64,000 bases of DNA from Emcibacter sp. GTDB lineage: Bacteria > Pseudomonadota > Alphaproteobacteria > Sphingomonadales > Emcibacteraceae. Below the pieces are notes generated by a model that ran no database searches, had not been told where the DNA came from, and saw only the letters and a list, made by a program, of their open reading frames with translations. The position numbers were made by a program, and so were the translations under genes. Each line of letters starts with the position of its first letter. The stretch's first letter is position 1. The stretch lies in NCBI RefSeq assembly GCF_963675455.1, contig NZ_OY776217.1, positions 2,900,001 through 2,964,000 on the forward strand, given 5' to 3'. Below, one piece after another: positions 44,801-54,134 of this stretch.

Positions 44801-46093
44801 TCACAAATTTTCAATACGAATAGCCAGCGGCTCTTCCTGCACGGAGGAAAGCGCTCCGATCCCGGCCAGGGCCTCTGACAGGACTTTTTCCTGTATTTTG
44901 TGTGTCACCAGAACAATATATACTGAACCATCCTGTTCATGCCCCTTCTGCAGCATGACATCAAGTGAAACATTATGATCTTTCAACACAGATGTAATAT
45001 CCGCAATCACTCCGGACTTTTCCTGAACATGAAGGCGAATATAGTAAGCCCCTTCATGCTCGCTGATCGAAACCGGTTTTGCCTTGGTGAGCTGGTCGGC
45101 CGGGACAAAGAACGCGGGACCACTATGGCCGCGGGCGATATCGATGATATCCGCAACCACCGCCGAAGCTGTCGGCCCCTGGCCTGCCCCCCGTCCCTGA
45201 TAGAACGTCCGGTCAATAAAGTCGCCTTCCGCAACAACCGCATTGAAAGCCTCTTCGACCTGGGCGATGGGCTCTTCGACTTTTACCATAGCCGGGTGCA
45301 CCCGCTGCTCCAGCCCCTTATCGGTAAGACGGGAAATTCCCAGAAGCTTGATACGGTATCCGATTTCGCGGGCATACTCGATATCGACTGCTTCAATGCG
45401 CCGAATGCCCTCTGTATAGACATGATCAAAATCTGTCTCGGTGGCAAAGGCGACACTTGAGAGAATAGCCAGCTTGTGCGCTGTATCGATACCGTCCACA
45501 TCAAAGGTGGGGTCGGCTTCCGCATAACCCAGACGCTGGGCCTCGGCCAGAACCTCGTCAAAGCCCTGCCCCTTGGCTTCCATGGTCGTCAGGATATAGT
45601 TACAGGTGCCATTGAGGATACCGTAAACCAGATTGAGCCTGTTGGCCGCCAATCCCTCACCGATGGCCTTGATAATCGGAATACCGCCGGCGACAGCTGC
45701 CTCATAGCGGACTGCAACACCGGCTTCCTGCGCCGCATTGGCCAGAGTCGCACCATGATGGGCGATCAGGGCCTTGTTGGCGGTGACAAAGGATTTACCG
45801 CTGGCAATGGATTTCTGCGCCAGTTCCTTGGCAATCCCGTCAGAGCCGCCAATCAGTTCGACAACCACATCGACATCGTCCAGACCGGCAAAATCCAGCG
45901 CATTGTCGAACCACTGATAACCGGTGAGGTCCACACCCCGGTCACGGACCCGGTTATTGGCGGACACGGCCACAATTTCAATCGCCCGGCCACAACGGGA
46001 CTGGATGAGGTCCTTGTGTGTTTCAAGGATCTTCACGACACCGACACCGACTGTTCCCAGACCGGCAACTGCAATTCTCAACGGATTACTCAC
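44801..46093 (-). CDS. hom: Homoserine dehydrogenase
   Basis: 430 residues: NAD(P)-binding domain (VAGLGTVGVGVVKIL), catalytic segment with GILNGTCNYILT and YAEADPTFDVDGID, and a C-terminal ACT domain (YYIRLHVQEKSGVIADI...) for feedback control, probably by threonine. It reduces aspartate semialdehyde to homoserine, the branch point to threonine and methionine. Its start overlaps the end of the upstream aminotransferase by 4 bp. The methionine-route gene at 63748 uses a product derived from homoserine. Confidence 0.96.
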   Translation of the reverse strand: MSNPLRIAVAGLGTVGVGVVKILETHKDLIQSRCGRAIEIVAVSANNRVRDRGVDLTGYQWFDNALDFAGLDDVDVVVELIGGSDGIAKELAQKSIASGKSFVTANKALIAHHGATLANAAQEAGVAVRYEAAVAGGIPIIKAIGEGLAANRLNLVYGILNGTCNYILTTMEAKGQGFDEVLAEAQRLGYAEADPTFDVDGIDTAHKLAILSSVAFATETDFDHVYTEGIRRIEAVDIEYAREIGYRIKLLGISRLTDKGLEQRVHPAMVKVEEPIAQVEEAFNAVVAEGDFIDRTFYQGRGAGQGPTASAVVADIIDIARGHSGPAFFVPADQLTKAKPVSISEHEGAYYIRLHVQEKSGVIADITSVLKDHNVSLDVMLQKGHEQDGSVYIVLVTHKIQEKVLSEALAGIGALSSVQEEPLAIRIENL

Positions 46094-47322
46094 TTGTTTT
46101 CTTCCCTGTCTTTCAGGTGCTGTCTGGATTCCTCCAGATATTCGTCACTCTTCGACATAAAGCGTTTGATATTGCGGACCGCCTGGCGGATACGCTGTTC
46201 ATTTTCCACAATGGCAATACGCACATAGCCTTCGCCATATTCGCCGAAACCAATCCCTGGCGAGACCGCGACCTGGGCATGGGTCAAAAGCTGTTTGGAA
46301 AACTCCATGCAGCCTACTTCTTTCCACGCCTCGGGGATCGGCGCCCAGGCAAACATGGTCGCTTTTGGCGTCGGAATGGGCCAGCCGGCGGCATCGAGCC
46401 CCTGCACCAGGACATCCCGCCGGACTTTGTAAATGGCGCGCACTTCATCAATATAGTCCTGCGGCCCGTTCAGAGCGGCTGTCGCTGCCACCTGGATCGG
46501 TGTGAAGGCGCCGTAGTCCAGATAGGATTTCACCCGGGTCAGGGCGCTGATCAGTTTTTCATTGCCTGCGGCAAAACCGATACGCCAGCCGGCCATGGAA
46601 TAGGTTTTGCTGAGGGAGGTGAATTCCACTGCAATATCCTTGGCCCCCTCTACCTGCAGGATAGACGGCGGCGGTGTGTCATCAAAATAAATTTCCGAGT
46701 AGGCCAGGTCAGACAGCACGTAAACGCCGTGCTTGCGGGCAAAGGCCACTACTTTCTCATAAAAGCTCAGATCAACCACTTCGGCCGTCGGATTGGACGG
46801 ATAATTGAGCACCAGGGCCAGCGGTTTCGGCACGCTGTGGCGCACGGCCTGCTCCAGGTTTTCCATGAAGTTGTCCTGGGTACCCGGCGGCAGGTGGCGA
46901 ATTGTCGCCCCGGCAATAATGAACCCGAAATGATGAATGGGGTATGTCGGATTGGGTACAAGGATCACATCACCCGGTGCAGTGATCGCCTGGGCCAGGT
47001 TCGCAAGTCCTTCCTTGGAACCCAGGGTAACGATCGTCTCGCTGTCCGGATTGAGCGTCACATCAAACCGCCGTTTGTAATAACCGCAAAGCGCCTTGCG
47101 CAGTCCGGGAATCCCTTTGGACGCGGAATAGCGATGGGCTTTGGGATCAGGCAGGGTCGCAACCAGCTTGTCGAGGACATGCTGTGGCGGCACCAGATCC
47201 GGGTTACCCATACCAAGGTCAATGATGTCTTCTCCGGCCGCTCGCGCCTTTGCTTTCATCGCATTGACTTCAGCAAAAACATAGGGCGGTAATCTTTTGA
47301 TCCGGTAGAATTCTGACTCCAT
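46090..47322 (-). CDS. Class I/II aminotransferase (AlaC / LL-DAP aminotransferase-like)
   Basis: 410 residues of PLP fold type I. Recognisable motifs are LGMGNPDLVPP, VPNPTYPIHHFG, NYPSNPTAEV and the PLP lysine in SLSKTYSMAGWRIGF. Closest in style to the alanine/glutamate-pyruvate aminotransferases (AlaA/AlaC) that precede hom in many alphaproteobacteria. Translationally coupled to hom, so a role in amino acid synthesis is likely. An LL-diaminopimelate aminotransferase role cannot be excluded. Confidence 0.9.
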   Translation of the reverse strand: MESEFYRIKRLPPYVFAEVNAMKAKARAAGEDIIDLGMGNPDLVPPQHVLDKLVATLPDPKAHRYSASKGIPGLRKALCGYYKRRFDVTLNPDSETIVTLGSKEGLANLAQAITAPGDVILVPNPTYPIHHFGFIIAGATIRHLPPGTQDNFMENLEQAVRHSVPKPLALVLNYPSNPTAEVVDLSFYEKVVAFARKHGVYVLSDLAYSEIYFDDTPPPSILQVEGAKDIAVEFTSLSKTYSMAGWRIGFAAGNEKLISALTRVKSYLDYGAFTPIQVAATAALNGPQDYIDEVRAIYKVRRDVLVQGLDAAGWPIPTPKATMFAWAPIPEAWKEVGCMEFSKQLLTHAQVAVSPGIGFGEYGEGYVRIAIVENEQRIRQAVRNIKRFMSKSDEYLEESRQHLKDREENK

Positions 47323-47529
47323 TGGAAACTCGCTTAAGTTATCTAAAATTGGCCGGCCATTTCCGGCAGGCCATCTCTTTAGCAGTTATTTGACATCTCG
47401 AAAACATTCATTCATCGAAAATATGAAAAAAATAGGAAAAAACTCTGTCATAAGAATGGCAAGGAACATAAAATATCATGAGGCGCCAAAATCAGTCATT
47501 AAACCACAGGATAATCACGGAGGATATTT

Positions 47530-49311
47530 ATGGACAAGGAAATGCCGGATATGGAGCAATTTGCTGAAAACATGAAGGCATATACGGAGAAATTTCAGAA
47601 GCTGGCAACCGAGTTTCTGGAAAAACATAAAGATCACTCCGGTCCTGCAGATCCTGACCCCCTTAACCTGTCCGGCGCGATGATGGAAATGACCAAATAT
47701 TTTGCTGAAAACCCCGAGCAAATTGTCAAAAAACAGGTCAACCTGTGGAAGGACTATATGAAGCTGTGGCAGACAACGGCTAAAAAGATGGCCGGAGAAC
47801 AGGACGTGGAGCCGATCACGCGTCCGGAACGGGACGACCGCAGGTTCAAAGACAAGGAATGGGAAGAAAACCAGGTCTTCGATTATATCAAACAGTCCTA
47901 TCTGCTGACCTCCAAGTGGATTGAAGATCTTGTCAATGAAAACCCGTCGGCCGACAGCCACGAGGGACAGAAGCTGAAATTCTATGCCCGGCAGTTTGTT
48001 GACGCCATGTCACCGACCAACTTTGCCATGACTAACCCGGAAGTCATCCGGGAAACCATCGAAAAAAATGGCAAAAATTTGCTCAAGGGCCTTGAAAATA
48101 TCGCCCGTGACATCAACCCTCAAACCGGCGAATTCAGGGTCAGCATGACTGACGAAACGGCTTTTGAACCGGGTCGAAACATCGCCAGCACCCCGGGCAA
48201 AGTTGTTTATCAGAACGAGCTGATCCAGCTGATCCAGTACACCCCGATCACGGAAAAAGTTTATAAAACCCCGATCCTGATTACCCCGCCCTGGATCAAC
48301 AAATTCTATATCCTCGACCTGAGACCGGAAAACTCCCTGATCAGATGGCTGACCGAAAAGGGATATACGGTTTTTGTCATTTCCTGGAAAAACCCGGACA
48401 AAAGCATGGCTGAACTGGATTTTTCCGACTATATGACCCTTGGTCCCCTGTCCGCGCTTGGCGCCATCGAAGATGCAACCGGCGAAAAACAGGTCAACGG
48501 CGTTGGCTATTGCATTGGCGGCACCCTGCTGGCCTGTACGCTTGCGTTCCTCGGGGCCAAGGATTCCATCGATCGGTTCAAAAGCGCAACCTTCCTGGTC
48601 ACCCAGGTTGACTTCAGTGAATCCGGTGAATTAAAACTTTTCGTCGATGACCGTCAACTTGCCGTGATGGAAAAGATGATGGAGGATAAAGGCTATCTGG
48701 ACGGCACGACCATGTCCCAGACGTTTAATATGTTGCGCTCCAACGACCTGATCTGGTCCTTTGTGATCAATAATTATCTTCTGGGCCGGGATCCTTTCCC
48801 CTTTGACCTGCTCTACTGGAACAGCGATTCCACCCGACTGACACGGGCCTGTCACAGCCAGTACCTGAGAGAAATGTATCTCGAAAACAATCTGGTCAAA
48901 CCGGGCAAGCTTGTACTCCACGACACACCCATCGATTTGTCCAACATATCAATCCCCACCTATATCCAGGCGGCACAATCCGACCATATCTGCCCGTGGA
49001 AATCAGTCTATAAAGCGACCCAGCAATTCACCGGAGAGCGGCGTTTCATGCTGGCCGGTTCCGGTCATATTGCCGGTGTCGTCAACCCGCCTTCCGCCAA
49101 TAAATACAACCACTGGGTAAACCAGGAGACACCGGAAAGCTCTGATCAATGGCTGGAACAGGCGGAGGAAAAGCCCGGAAGCTGGTGGGAGGACTGGCAT
49201 AAATGGCTGAAAGAAAAATCCGGCAAAAAAATCGCCGCCAGAATTCCTGGCGACGGCAAGCTTGAGGTCATTGAGGATGCACCGGGCAGTTACGTCAGAA
49301 TCCGTTATTAA
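47530..49311 (+). CDS. phaC: Class I poly(R)-hydroxyalkanoate synthase
   Basis: 593 residues. The lipase-like box is GYCIGGTLLA with the nucleophile Cys, the catalytic Asp lies in AAQSDHICPW and the His in AGSGHIAGVVNPP; these are the PhaC hallmarks. A PhaC N-terminal domain with helical segments precedes the alpha/beta-hydrolase core. It polymerises short-chain hydroxyacyl-CoA into storage granules. The start is fixed by CGGAGGATATTT before the ATG. phaA, phaB and phasin genes are not adjacent. The 207-bp upstream gap holds no clear signal. Confidence 0.95.
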   Translation: MDKEMPDMEQFAENMKAYTEKFQKLATEFLEKHKDHSGPADPDPLNLSGAMMEMTKYFAENPEQIVKKQVNLWKDYMKLWQTTAKKMAGEQDVEPITRPERDDRRFKDKEWEENQVFDYIKQSYLLTSKWIEDLVNENPSADSHEGQKLKFYARQFVDAMSPTNFAMTNPEVIRETIEKNGKNLLKGLENIARDINPQTGEFRVSMTDETAFEPGRNIASTPGKVVYQNELIQLIQYTPITEKVYKTPILITPPWINKFYILDLRPENSLIRWLTEKGYTVFVISWKNPDKSMAELDFSDYMTLGPLSALGAIEDATGEKQVNGVGYCIGGTLLACTLAFLGAKDSIDRFKSATFLVTQVDFSESGELKLFVDDRQLAVMEKMMEDKGYLDGTTMSQTFNMLRSNDLIWSFVINNYLLGRDPFPFDLLYWNSDSTRLTRACHSQYLREMYLENNLVKPGKLVLHDTPIDLSNISIPTYIQAAQSDHICPWKSVYKATQQFTGERRFMLAGSGHIAGVVNPPSANKYNHWVNQETPESSDQWLEQAEEKPGSWWEDWHKWLKEKSGKKIAARIPGDGKLEVIEDAPGSYVRIRY

Positions 49312-49419
49312 CTTTTTTTTCAGCTCTATGTCGGAAAAGAAAATCAGATTTTTTGCTGTGAAGCACACCTCTTCTCGGGCAATCGCTACAGGGGAAGACC
49401 TAAAAACGGGGGAATTTTC

Positions 49420-50616
49420 ATGACTGGCAACACAGGATCTGACAACAGTATTTTTATTTCAGATATCAGTCTCGACCGATATCCGGATTATCAGGAACTG
49501 TCGGCAATCGTTGACGGTGAAAAAGTCTGGTTCCGGTTTCCGGCAGATATTCCCCTGAGGGCAAGGCCGGAGGCTTTTATTCCCTTCTGCCTCTTTGACG
49601 CCATGCTGCGCGATATTCCCATCACTATTGATCCAGCTTTTCCCGTCTCAGAGGATTTTCTTCGCGGTTTTGAAGAGATACAAAATATCTACACCTGCTG
49701 GAACAGCGACCTGAACCCTGTAGAGCTGATCGCGGAAACCGGCACTCCGGATCAGAAAAGTAATGATGTTTATTGTTGCTATTCCGGTGGAATCGACAGC
49801 AGTTACAGTTATGCCAAGCACAGAAAGCGCATAACACACCTTCTAGTTCTAAAAGGAATGGATGCCTGCCGAAGTGACGAAGAATGGCAGAAATGTGTCG
49901 CTGATCGCCAGAGATTTGCCGACGCGGAAGGTAAAAAACTGATCGAGATTTCCCACAATGCCATTGAGTTTTTGCACAAACGAAACCTGCACTGGGTCCC
50001 GGTAACCGGCAGCATTCTCGCCTGCCTCGGCGTTACCCTCAACGCACAAACGTTTTTTATCCCTTCTTCTAATACCTACAAAGACCTGTTTCCCTGCGGC
50101 TCCCATCCCCTGACGGACACTCAATGGAGTACAGATAACACCACCATCATCCATGATGGACTGGAAGCCAGTCGAAGCTACAAAACGGAATTTATAGCGC
50201 ATTACCAGGAACTTCTCGACCAGCTACAGGTGTGCTGTTATTCCCAGTGTGACAATTGCGGCAATTGTTCCAAATGTGTCAGAACATCAGTCATTCTTTA
50301 TGTCCTGGGTAAAAAATCCAGAAGCCTGCCGGACTTCAGCATCCATGGTGATCTGGACCAGATGAAACCGGTAGATTCCGGCACCCTGACCTATATGGAC
50401 GATTTCATCACCTTCATGCACAAACACGGTCGGCATGATCTGATGAAAAAGCTCATAAAGATGAAAAGAAAATATATTATCTCATACAATATGGCGTTGC
50501 TGGGCAAAACAATCCTGGGCAGCCGCGGCAGGAAATTGAAACAAAATCTGTTCCCCAAGCCGTGGGCGGCCTACCGGACGGGACTGACGCCCCGAAATTC
50601 AATTCTCGACGACTGA
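49420..50616 (+). CDS. QueC-like PP-loop ATPase family protein, copy 1
   Basis: 398 residues. An N-terminal domain of about 110 residues (ELSAIVDGEKVWFRFP) is followed by an ATP-pyrophosphatase PP-loop, YCCYSGGIDSSYSYAK, then PSSNTYKDLFPCGSHPLTD. A cysteine cluster CDNCGNCSKCVRTS has the C-x2-C-x2-C spacing of the zinc site of QueC (7-cyano-7-deazaguanine synthase). PP-loop enzymes adenylate a carbonyl or carboxylate and then attach nitrogen or sulfur. The N-terminal extension and neighbourhood make it not a QueC. It opens a run of four genes: two copies of this family, then two ATP-grasp ligases. The substrate is unknown. Confidence 0.72.
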   Translation: MTGNTGSDNSIFISDISLDRYPDYQELSAIVDGEKVWFRFPADIPLRARPEAFIPFCLFDAMLRDIPITIDPAFPVSEDFLRGFEEIQNIYTCWNSDLNPVELIAETGTPDQKSNDVYCCYSGGIDSSYSYAKHRKRITHLLVLKGMDACRSDEEWQKCVADRQRFADAEGKKLIEISHNAIEFLHKRNLHWVPVTGSILACLGVTLNAQTFFIPSSNTYKDLFPCGSHPLTDTQWSTDNTTIIHDGLEASRSYKTEFIAHYQELLDQLQVCCYSQCDNCGNCSKCVRTSVILYVLGKKSRSLPDFSIHGDLDQMKPVDSGTLTYMDDFITFMHKHGRHDLMKKLIKMKRKYIISYNMALLGKTILGSRGRKLKQNLFPKPWAAYRTGLTPRNSILDD

Positions 50617-50656
50617 CAGGCAGTGAAATAGCACACCGGGGATCATCACAAACAAT

Positions 50657-50675
50657 TTATCAGCTTTGTTGATAA
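50657..50675. promoter_or_regulatory. Small dyad upstream of the second PP-loop gene
   Basis: TTATCA-N7-TGATAA lies in the 146-bp AT-rich gap between the two PP-loop paralogues. It may be a regulator site for the three-gene unit that follows; no clear promoter was found. Confidence 0.3.
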
Positions 50676-50762
50676 TTAATAAACCTATTATGGTCTAATA
50701 TATTCGAAATAAAAGTGGAATAAGAAGACACTAACAGGAAATATTCGTGAGGAACTGAGGAA

Positions 50763-51959
50763 ATGTCGGAAACTTCTTCAAATAAAGAAGAAATCAGAAT
50801 ATCGGAAATAACCCTGACCGAACATGCCGGTTATCAGGAACTTTCCGCAAATCTTGATGGCGAACATATCTGGTTCCGTTTTCCCACTGACATCAAACTT
50901 ACGGCCAGACCGGAGATTTTTATCCCCTTCTGTCTTTTCGAAGCCATGCTGCATGGCTGTCCAATCGTTATCGATCCCGCATTCCCTGTTTCCGAAAATG
51001 TCGTCAAGAATTTTGAAGAGATCCAGAATATCTACAGCAACTGGAACAGCGATCTGACCAAAATCGAACTGATAGCACACACCGAAAAAATCGCTGACAC
51101 GACGGATGATGTATATTGCTGTTATTCCGGCGGCATCGACAGCACCTATACCTATGCAAAATACCGGGATCAGATCACCCACCTCCTGCTGATCCAGGGA
51201 TTTGACAATTTCGAGAATGAAGAAGGATGGCAACAGAGTATCCGCGACCGGCAGGCCTTCGCAGATCAGGAAAACAAAAAACTGATTACGGTTGCCAACA
51301 ATGCCCGCGGTTTTCTGGAGCGTCGCAGACTGCCCTGGAGCCCGGTGCATGGCGCCATTCTGGCCTGTAGCGGAGTAACCCTGAATGCAAAAACTTTTTA
51401 CATTCCCTCCTCTTTTACCTATGACAGCCTGTTTCCCTGGGGATCACACCCCCTGCTGGACATCCTCTGGAACACGGAAGTAACTAAAATAGTCCATGAC
51501 GGCCTGGAAGCCACCAGAAGCCAGAAAACAGAATATCTGGCTCAGTACCAGGACCTGCTGGACCAGTTGCAGGTCTGCTGGCGTTCGGCCGGCACCAACT
51601 GCGGCAACTGCCCGAAATGTGTCCGTACGTCCGTTACCCTGGATGTGTTGGGGAAAAGCTCCGCCAAAATACCGGATTTCAAGACCCACGCGGATATAAA
51701 TTATCTCAAGCCCTCCTCGACAGGAACATTACCCTTCGTGGAAGATCTTATCTATTTTACCCATCGACATGGGGCGCATGCGCTGGAGAAAAAACTTAAA
51801 AAATTCCGACGCCATTTCATCATAAAGAACAGCAGTACCGACCTGATTAAGGCCATTTTAGGCGGCTGGAGTCGCAACCTGTACAGAAAACTTTTTCCGC
51901 GAACATGGGAAAAATATCGGACCGGCTATCATGCTCGTCAATCTATACTTGACGAATAA
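50763..51959 (+). CDS. QueC-like PP-loop ATPase family protein, copy 2
   Basis: 398 residues, the same length and domain order as the gene at 49420. It has the PP-loop YCCYSGGIDSTYTYAK, the strand SSFTYDSLFPWGSHPLLD, and the zinc-type cluster VCWRSAGTNCGNCPKCVRT. The spacing C-x7-C-x2-C-x2-C is exactly the QueC pattern. Sequence similarity to copy 1 runs over the whole length, so this is a tandem duplication kept in full. ACTGAGGAA precedes the ATG. The ATP-grasp genes follow at 44 and 14 bp spacing, making a probable operon. Confidence 0.75.
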   Translation: MSETSSNKEEIRISEITLTEHAGYQELSANLDGEHIWFRFPTDIKLTARPEIFIPFCLFEAMLHGCPIVIDPAFPVSENVVKNFEEIQNIYSNWNSDLTKIELIAHTEKIADTTDDVYCCYSGGIDSTYTYAKYRDQITHLLLIQGFDNFENEEGWQQSIRDRQAFADQENKKLITVANNARGFLERRRLPWSPVHGAILACSGVTLNAKTFYIPSSFTYDSLFPWGSHPLLDILWNTEVTKIVHDGLEATRSQKTEYLAQYQDLLDQLQVCWRSAGTNCGNCPKCVRTSVTLDVLGKSSAKIPDFKTHADINYLKPSSTGTLPFVEDLIYFTHRHGAHALEKKLKKFRRHFIIKNSSTDLIKAILGGWSRNLYRKLFPRTWEKYRTGYHARQSILDE

Positions 51960-52003
51960 AGCAGACAGTCGTTTCATTTTAAAAAACACTACAGGTTATC
52001 GGA

Positions 52004-53062
52004 ATGGCAAACCTCGGCAAAACCATATATGTCTATAAGTTATGCAAATCCAAGGCAGACCAGGGACACTCTTCCGTGCTCCGCCAGTTCATGGAAATGG
52101 CGTGGCTCCGGGCGACAACTGGCATCAGTTACGCCACCTATCATTACGCCCGTATGTGGCGCAGGGATGCAGACTGGCAGTATAAGACCGGTTTCATGTC
52201 CATGAAGCAGTATAAAAAGGAAGTCTGGCGCCTGAATGATCGGAAATTCCACGGGGTTTCCCAGTATAAGCCTCTGGAAAAAGCCTATTTCAGACTTTTC
52301 GCCTTAAAAACCCCACCCTATCTGGGCTTTTTTCATATAACGAGCGGCAAGACACCGGAAGGCAACACGCTCTCCAGCCAGCAGGATCTGGAAACATTTC
52401 TGGCCAATAAGGCGGGAAAGATGATTTGCTTCAAAAAAGTGGAGGGTCATGGCGGCCGTGGGTTCATGGCGTTCAAGATAATTCCGGGGAACGACGCCCC
52501 GCTTCTTCAACAACCTGGCAGCGAAGATCAATACACCATCGGTGAGCTCTATGGTATACTGGCAACTGAGCCCGATGGCTGGCTGATTGAAGAATATCTA
52601 GTCCAGCACCCGGAAATGGCCCGACTGAACAGTTCGAGCGTCAATACCCTGCGCATGCATGTTTATCAGGACAGCAATAACAAAATTCATATACTCGGCA
52701 CCCGGTTACGCGTCGGCGCCGCCGGTTCCCTTGTGGACAACAACGAACTTGGGGGCATAAGCGCCAACGTCAATATCGAAACCGGCGTAGTGGAACTGGC
52801 CTATCACTATTCACCTGAGATGAATACAATAACCCATCACCCCGACAGCGGGGAACAGGTGGTCGGTTTTGTCGTACCCTACTGGGAAGAAGCAAAAAAC
52901 ATCGGTGCGGATGCCCTCAGGCACATGCCAAAAACCAGGTTCCTTGGCCTGGATATTGCCATTACCGAACAGGGTCCGGTCATGATCGAGATGAATATCG
53001 AACCCAGCATGAATGGCCTCTCGACAGCAGAGACACCAATTAGACATATTTTTAGAACCTGA
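52004..53062 (+). CDS. Sugar-transfer-associated-type ATP-grasp ligase, copy 1
   Basis: 352 residues. The ATP-grasp core is seen from about residue 140: FKKVEGHGGRGF (nucleotide Lys and glycine loop), IEEYLVQHPEMARLNSSS, TRLRVGAAGSLVDNNELGG, and the metal-binding MIEMNIEPSMNG. This is the pattern of the 'sugar-transfer-associated ATP-grasp' group (PF14397), proposed to form amide or peptide bonds through an acyl-phosphate. The first 100 residues are a family-specific helical domain (ISYATYHYARMWRRD). It follows PP-loop copy 2 by 44 bp. Confidence 0.85.
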   Translation: MANLGKTIYVYKLCKSKADQGHSSVLRQFMEMAWLRATTGISYATYHYARMWRRDADWQYKTGFMSMKQYKKEVWRLNDRKFHGVSQYKPLEKAYFRLFALKTPPYLGFFHITSGKTPEGNTLSSQQDLETFLANKAGKMICFKKVEGHGGRGFMAFKIIPGNDAPLLQQPGSEDQYTIGELYGILATEPDGWLIEEYLVQHPEMARLNSSSVNTLRMHVYQDSNNKIHILGTRLRVGAAGSLVDNNELGGISANVNIETGVVELAYHYSPEMNTITHHPDSGEQVVGFVVPYWEEAKNIGADALRHMPKTRFLGLDIAITEQGPVMIEMNIEPSMNGLSTAETPIRHIFRT

Positions 53063-53076
53063 TACAGGCGTTTATA

Positions 53077-54132
53077 ATGATAAAAAAAATAAAATTTGTG
53101 TACGGATTATGCAAAACACATGCAGATGAGGGGCATTCTTCAGTAGCCAGACAGATTTTCGAGATGATCTGGTTAAGGATTACAACAGGCATCAACTATG
53201 CCACTTATCATCATGCCCGAATGTGGCGCAAGGGGATAAGCTGGCACTATAAAACCGGATTCACATCACCGGCGGACTATCGAAAGCTGGTCAACAGGTT
53301 GAACCGGGGTAAATATCACGGGGTTTCCCAGTACAAGTCTCTGGAAAAAGCCTTTTTCAATCATTTCAACCTGCCGACCCCCAGATACCTCGGCACTTTC
53401 CACGAGAAACACGGCCAGACAGCGGCCGGAGCCGATCTTTGTACCCTGGAAGAATTTGAACGTTTTCTACTGCCATTTGCCGGAGAAAAGCTCTGCATTA
53501 AAAAAGTTGTCGGTTACGGCGGCAGCGGCTTCAAGGCTTATGAAATTTCCCTGGAAGGCGAACAGGTCGTTTTGAAAAAGCTTTCCAGTGAAGAGAGCTA
53601 TCCCGCTCACAAAGTATATGAAACACTTATCGAAGAGAATCCGGACGGTTGGGTTGTTGAGGAATATATGACCCAGCACCCGATCATGTCCAGGCTCAAT
53701 CCAACCAGCGTCAATACCATCCGCATGTATGTCTATGAAGACAAGTCCGGCGACATAAAAATTATTGGCACCAGGATCCGAATCGGCAGGGCCGGCTCGC
53801 TGGTGGATAATACCGAAGCCGGCGGTTTCAGCGGCAATATAAATCCCGAAACAGGTGTTGTGGAGTTTCTGCACCTGACCACCCCGGCCATGACCGAAGT
53901 AACCCATCATCCAGACAGTGGCGAAAAAATTCTCGGCTTCCAGATTCCCATGTGGCAGGAAGTCAGAGAGCTTGGTACAAAATCCCTGTCCTATATGCCA
54001 GAAACCCGTTTCCTGGGCCTTGATATCGCTATTTCGGACAAAGGGCCAACCATGATCGAAATGAATATAGAACCGAGTATGAGCGGTTTGCCCAGATGCG
54101 AAGTTCCCTTCAGGCATGTGTTTGAAGTCTGA
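53077..54132 (+). CDS. Sugar-transfer-associated-type ATP-grasp ligase, copy 2
   Basis: 351 residues, a full-length paralogue of the preceding gene. It has the same core: IKKVVGYGGSGF, VEEYMTQHPIMSRLNPTS, TRIRIGRAGSLVDNTEAGG and MIEMNIEPSMSG, and the same N-terminal element INYATYHHARMWRKG. The start follows the previous stop by 14 bp. With the two PP-loop proteins it makes a two-plus-two set, suggesting two successive activation/ligation steps or heteromeric enzymes. It ends 2 bp from the convergent carbonic anhydrase gene. Confidence 0.85.
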   Translation: MIKKIKFVYGLCKTHADEGHSSVARQIFEMIWLRITTGINYATYHHARMWRKGISWHYKTGFTSPADYRKLVNRLNRGKYHGVSQYKSLEKAFFNHFNLPTPRYLGTFHEKHGQTAAGADLCTLEEFERFLLPFAGEKLCIKKVVGYGGSGFKAYEISLEGEQVVLKKLSSEESYPAHKVYETLIEENPDGWVVEEYMTQHPIMSRLNPTSVNTIRMYVYEDKSGDIKIIGTRIRIGRAGSLVDNTEAGGFSGNINPETGVVEFLHLTTPAMTEVTHHPDSGEKILGFQIPMWQEVRELGTKSLSYMPETRFLGLDIAISDKGPTMIEMNIEPSMSGLPRCEVPFRHVFEV

Positions 54133-54134
54133 CT

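Noticed and set aside
44763..44804. GTGAGAC / GTCTCAC dyad between glpX and hom
   Set aside because: Seven-base arms with a 28-base loop, overlapping the hom stop codon and lacking a T-run; too weak to call a terminator or regulator.
46018..47292. 424-codon open frame antisense to the aminotransferase
   Set aside because: Shadow of a well-supported PLP enzyme gene.
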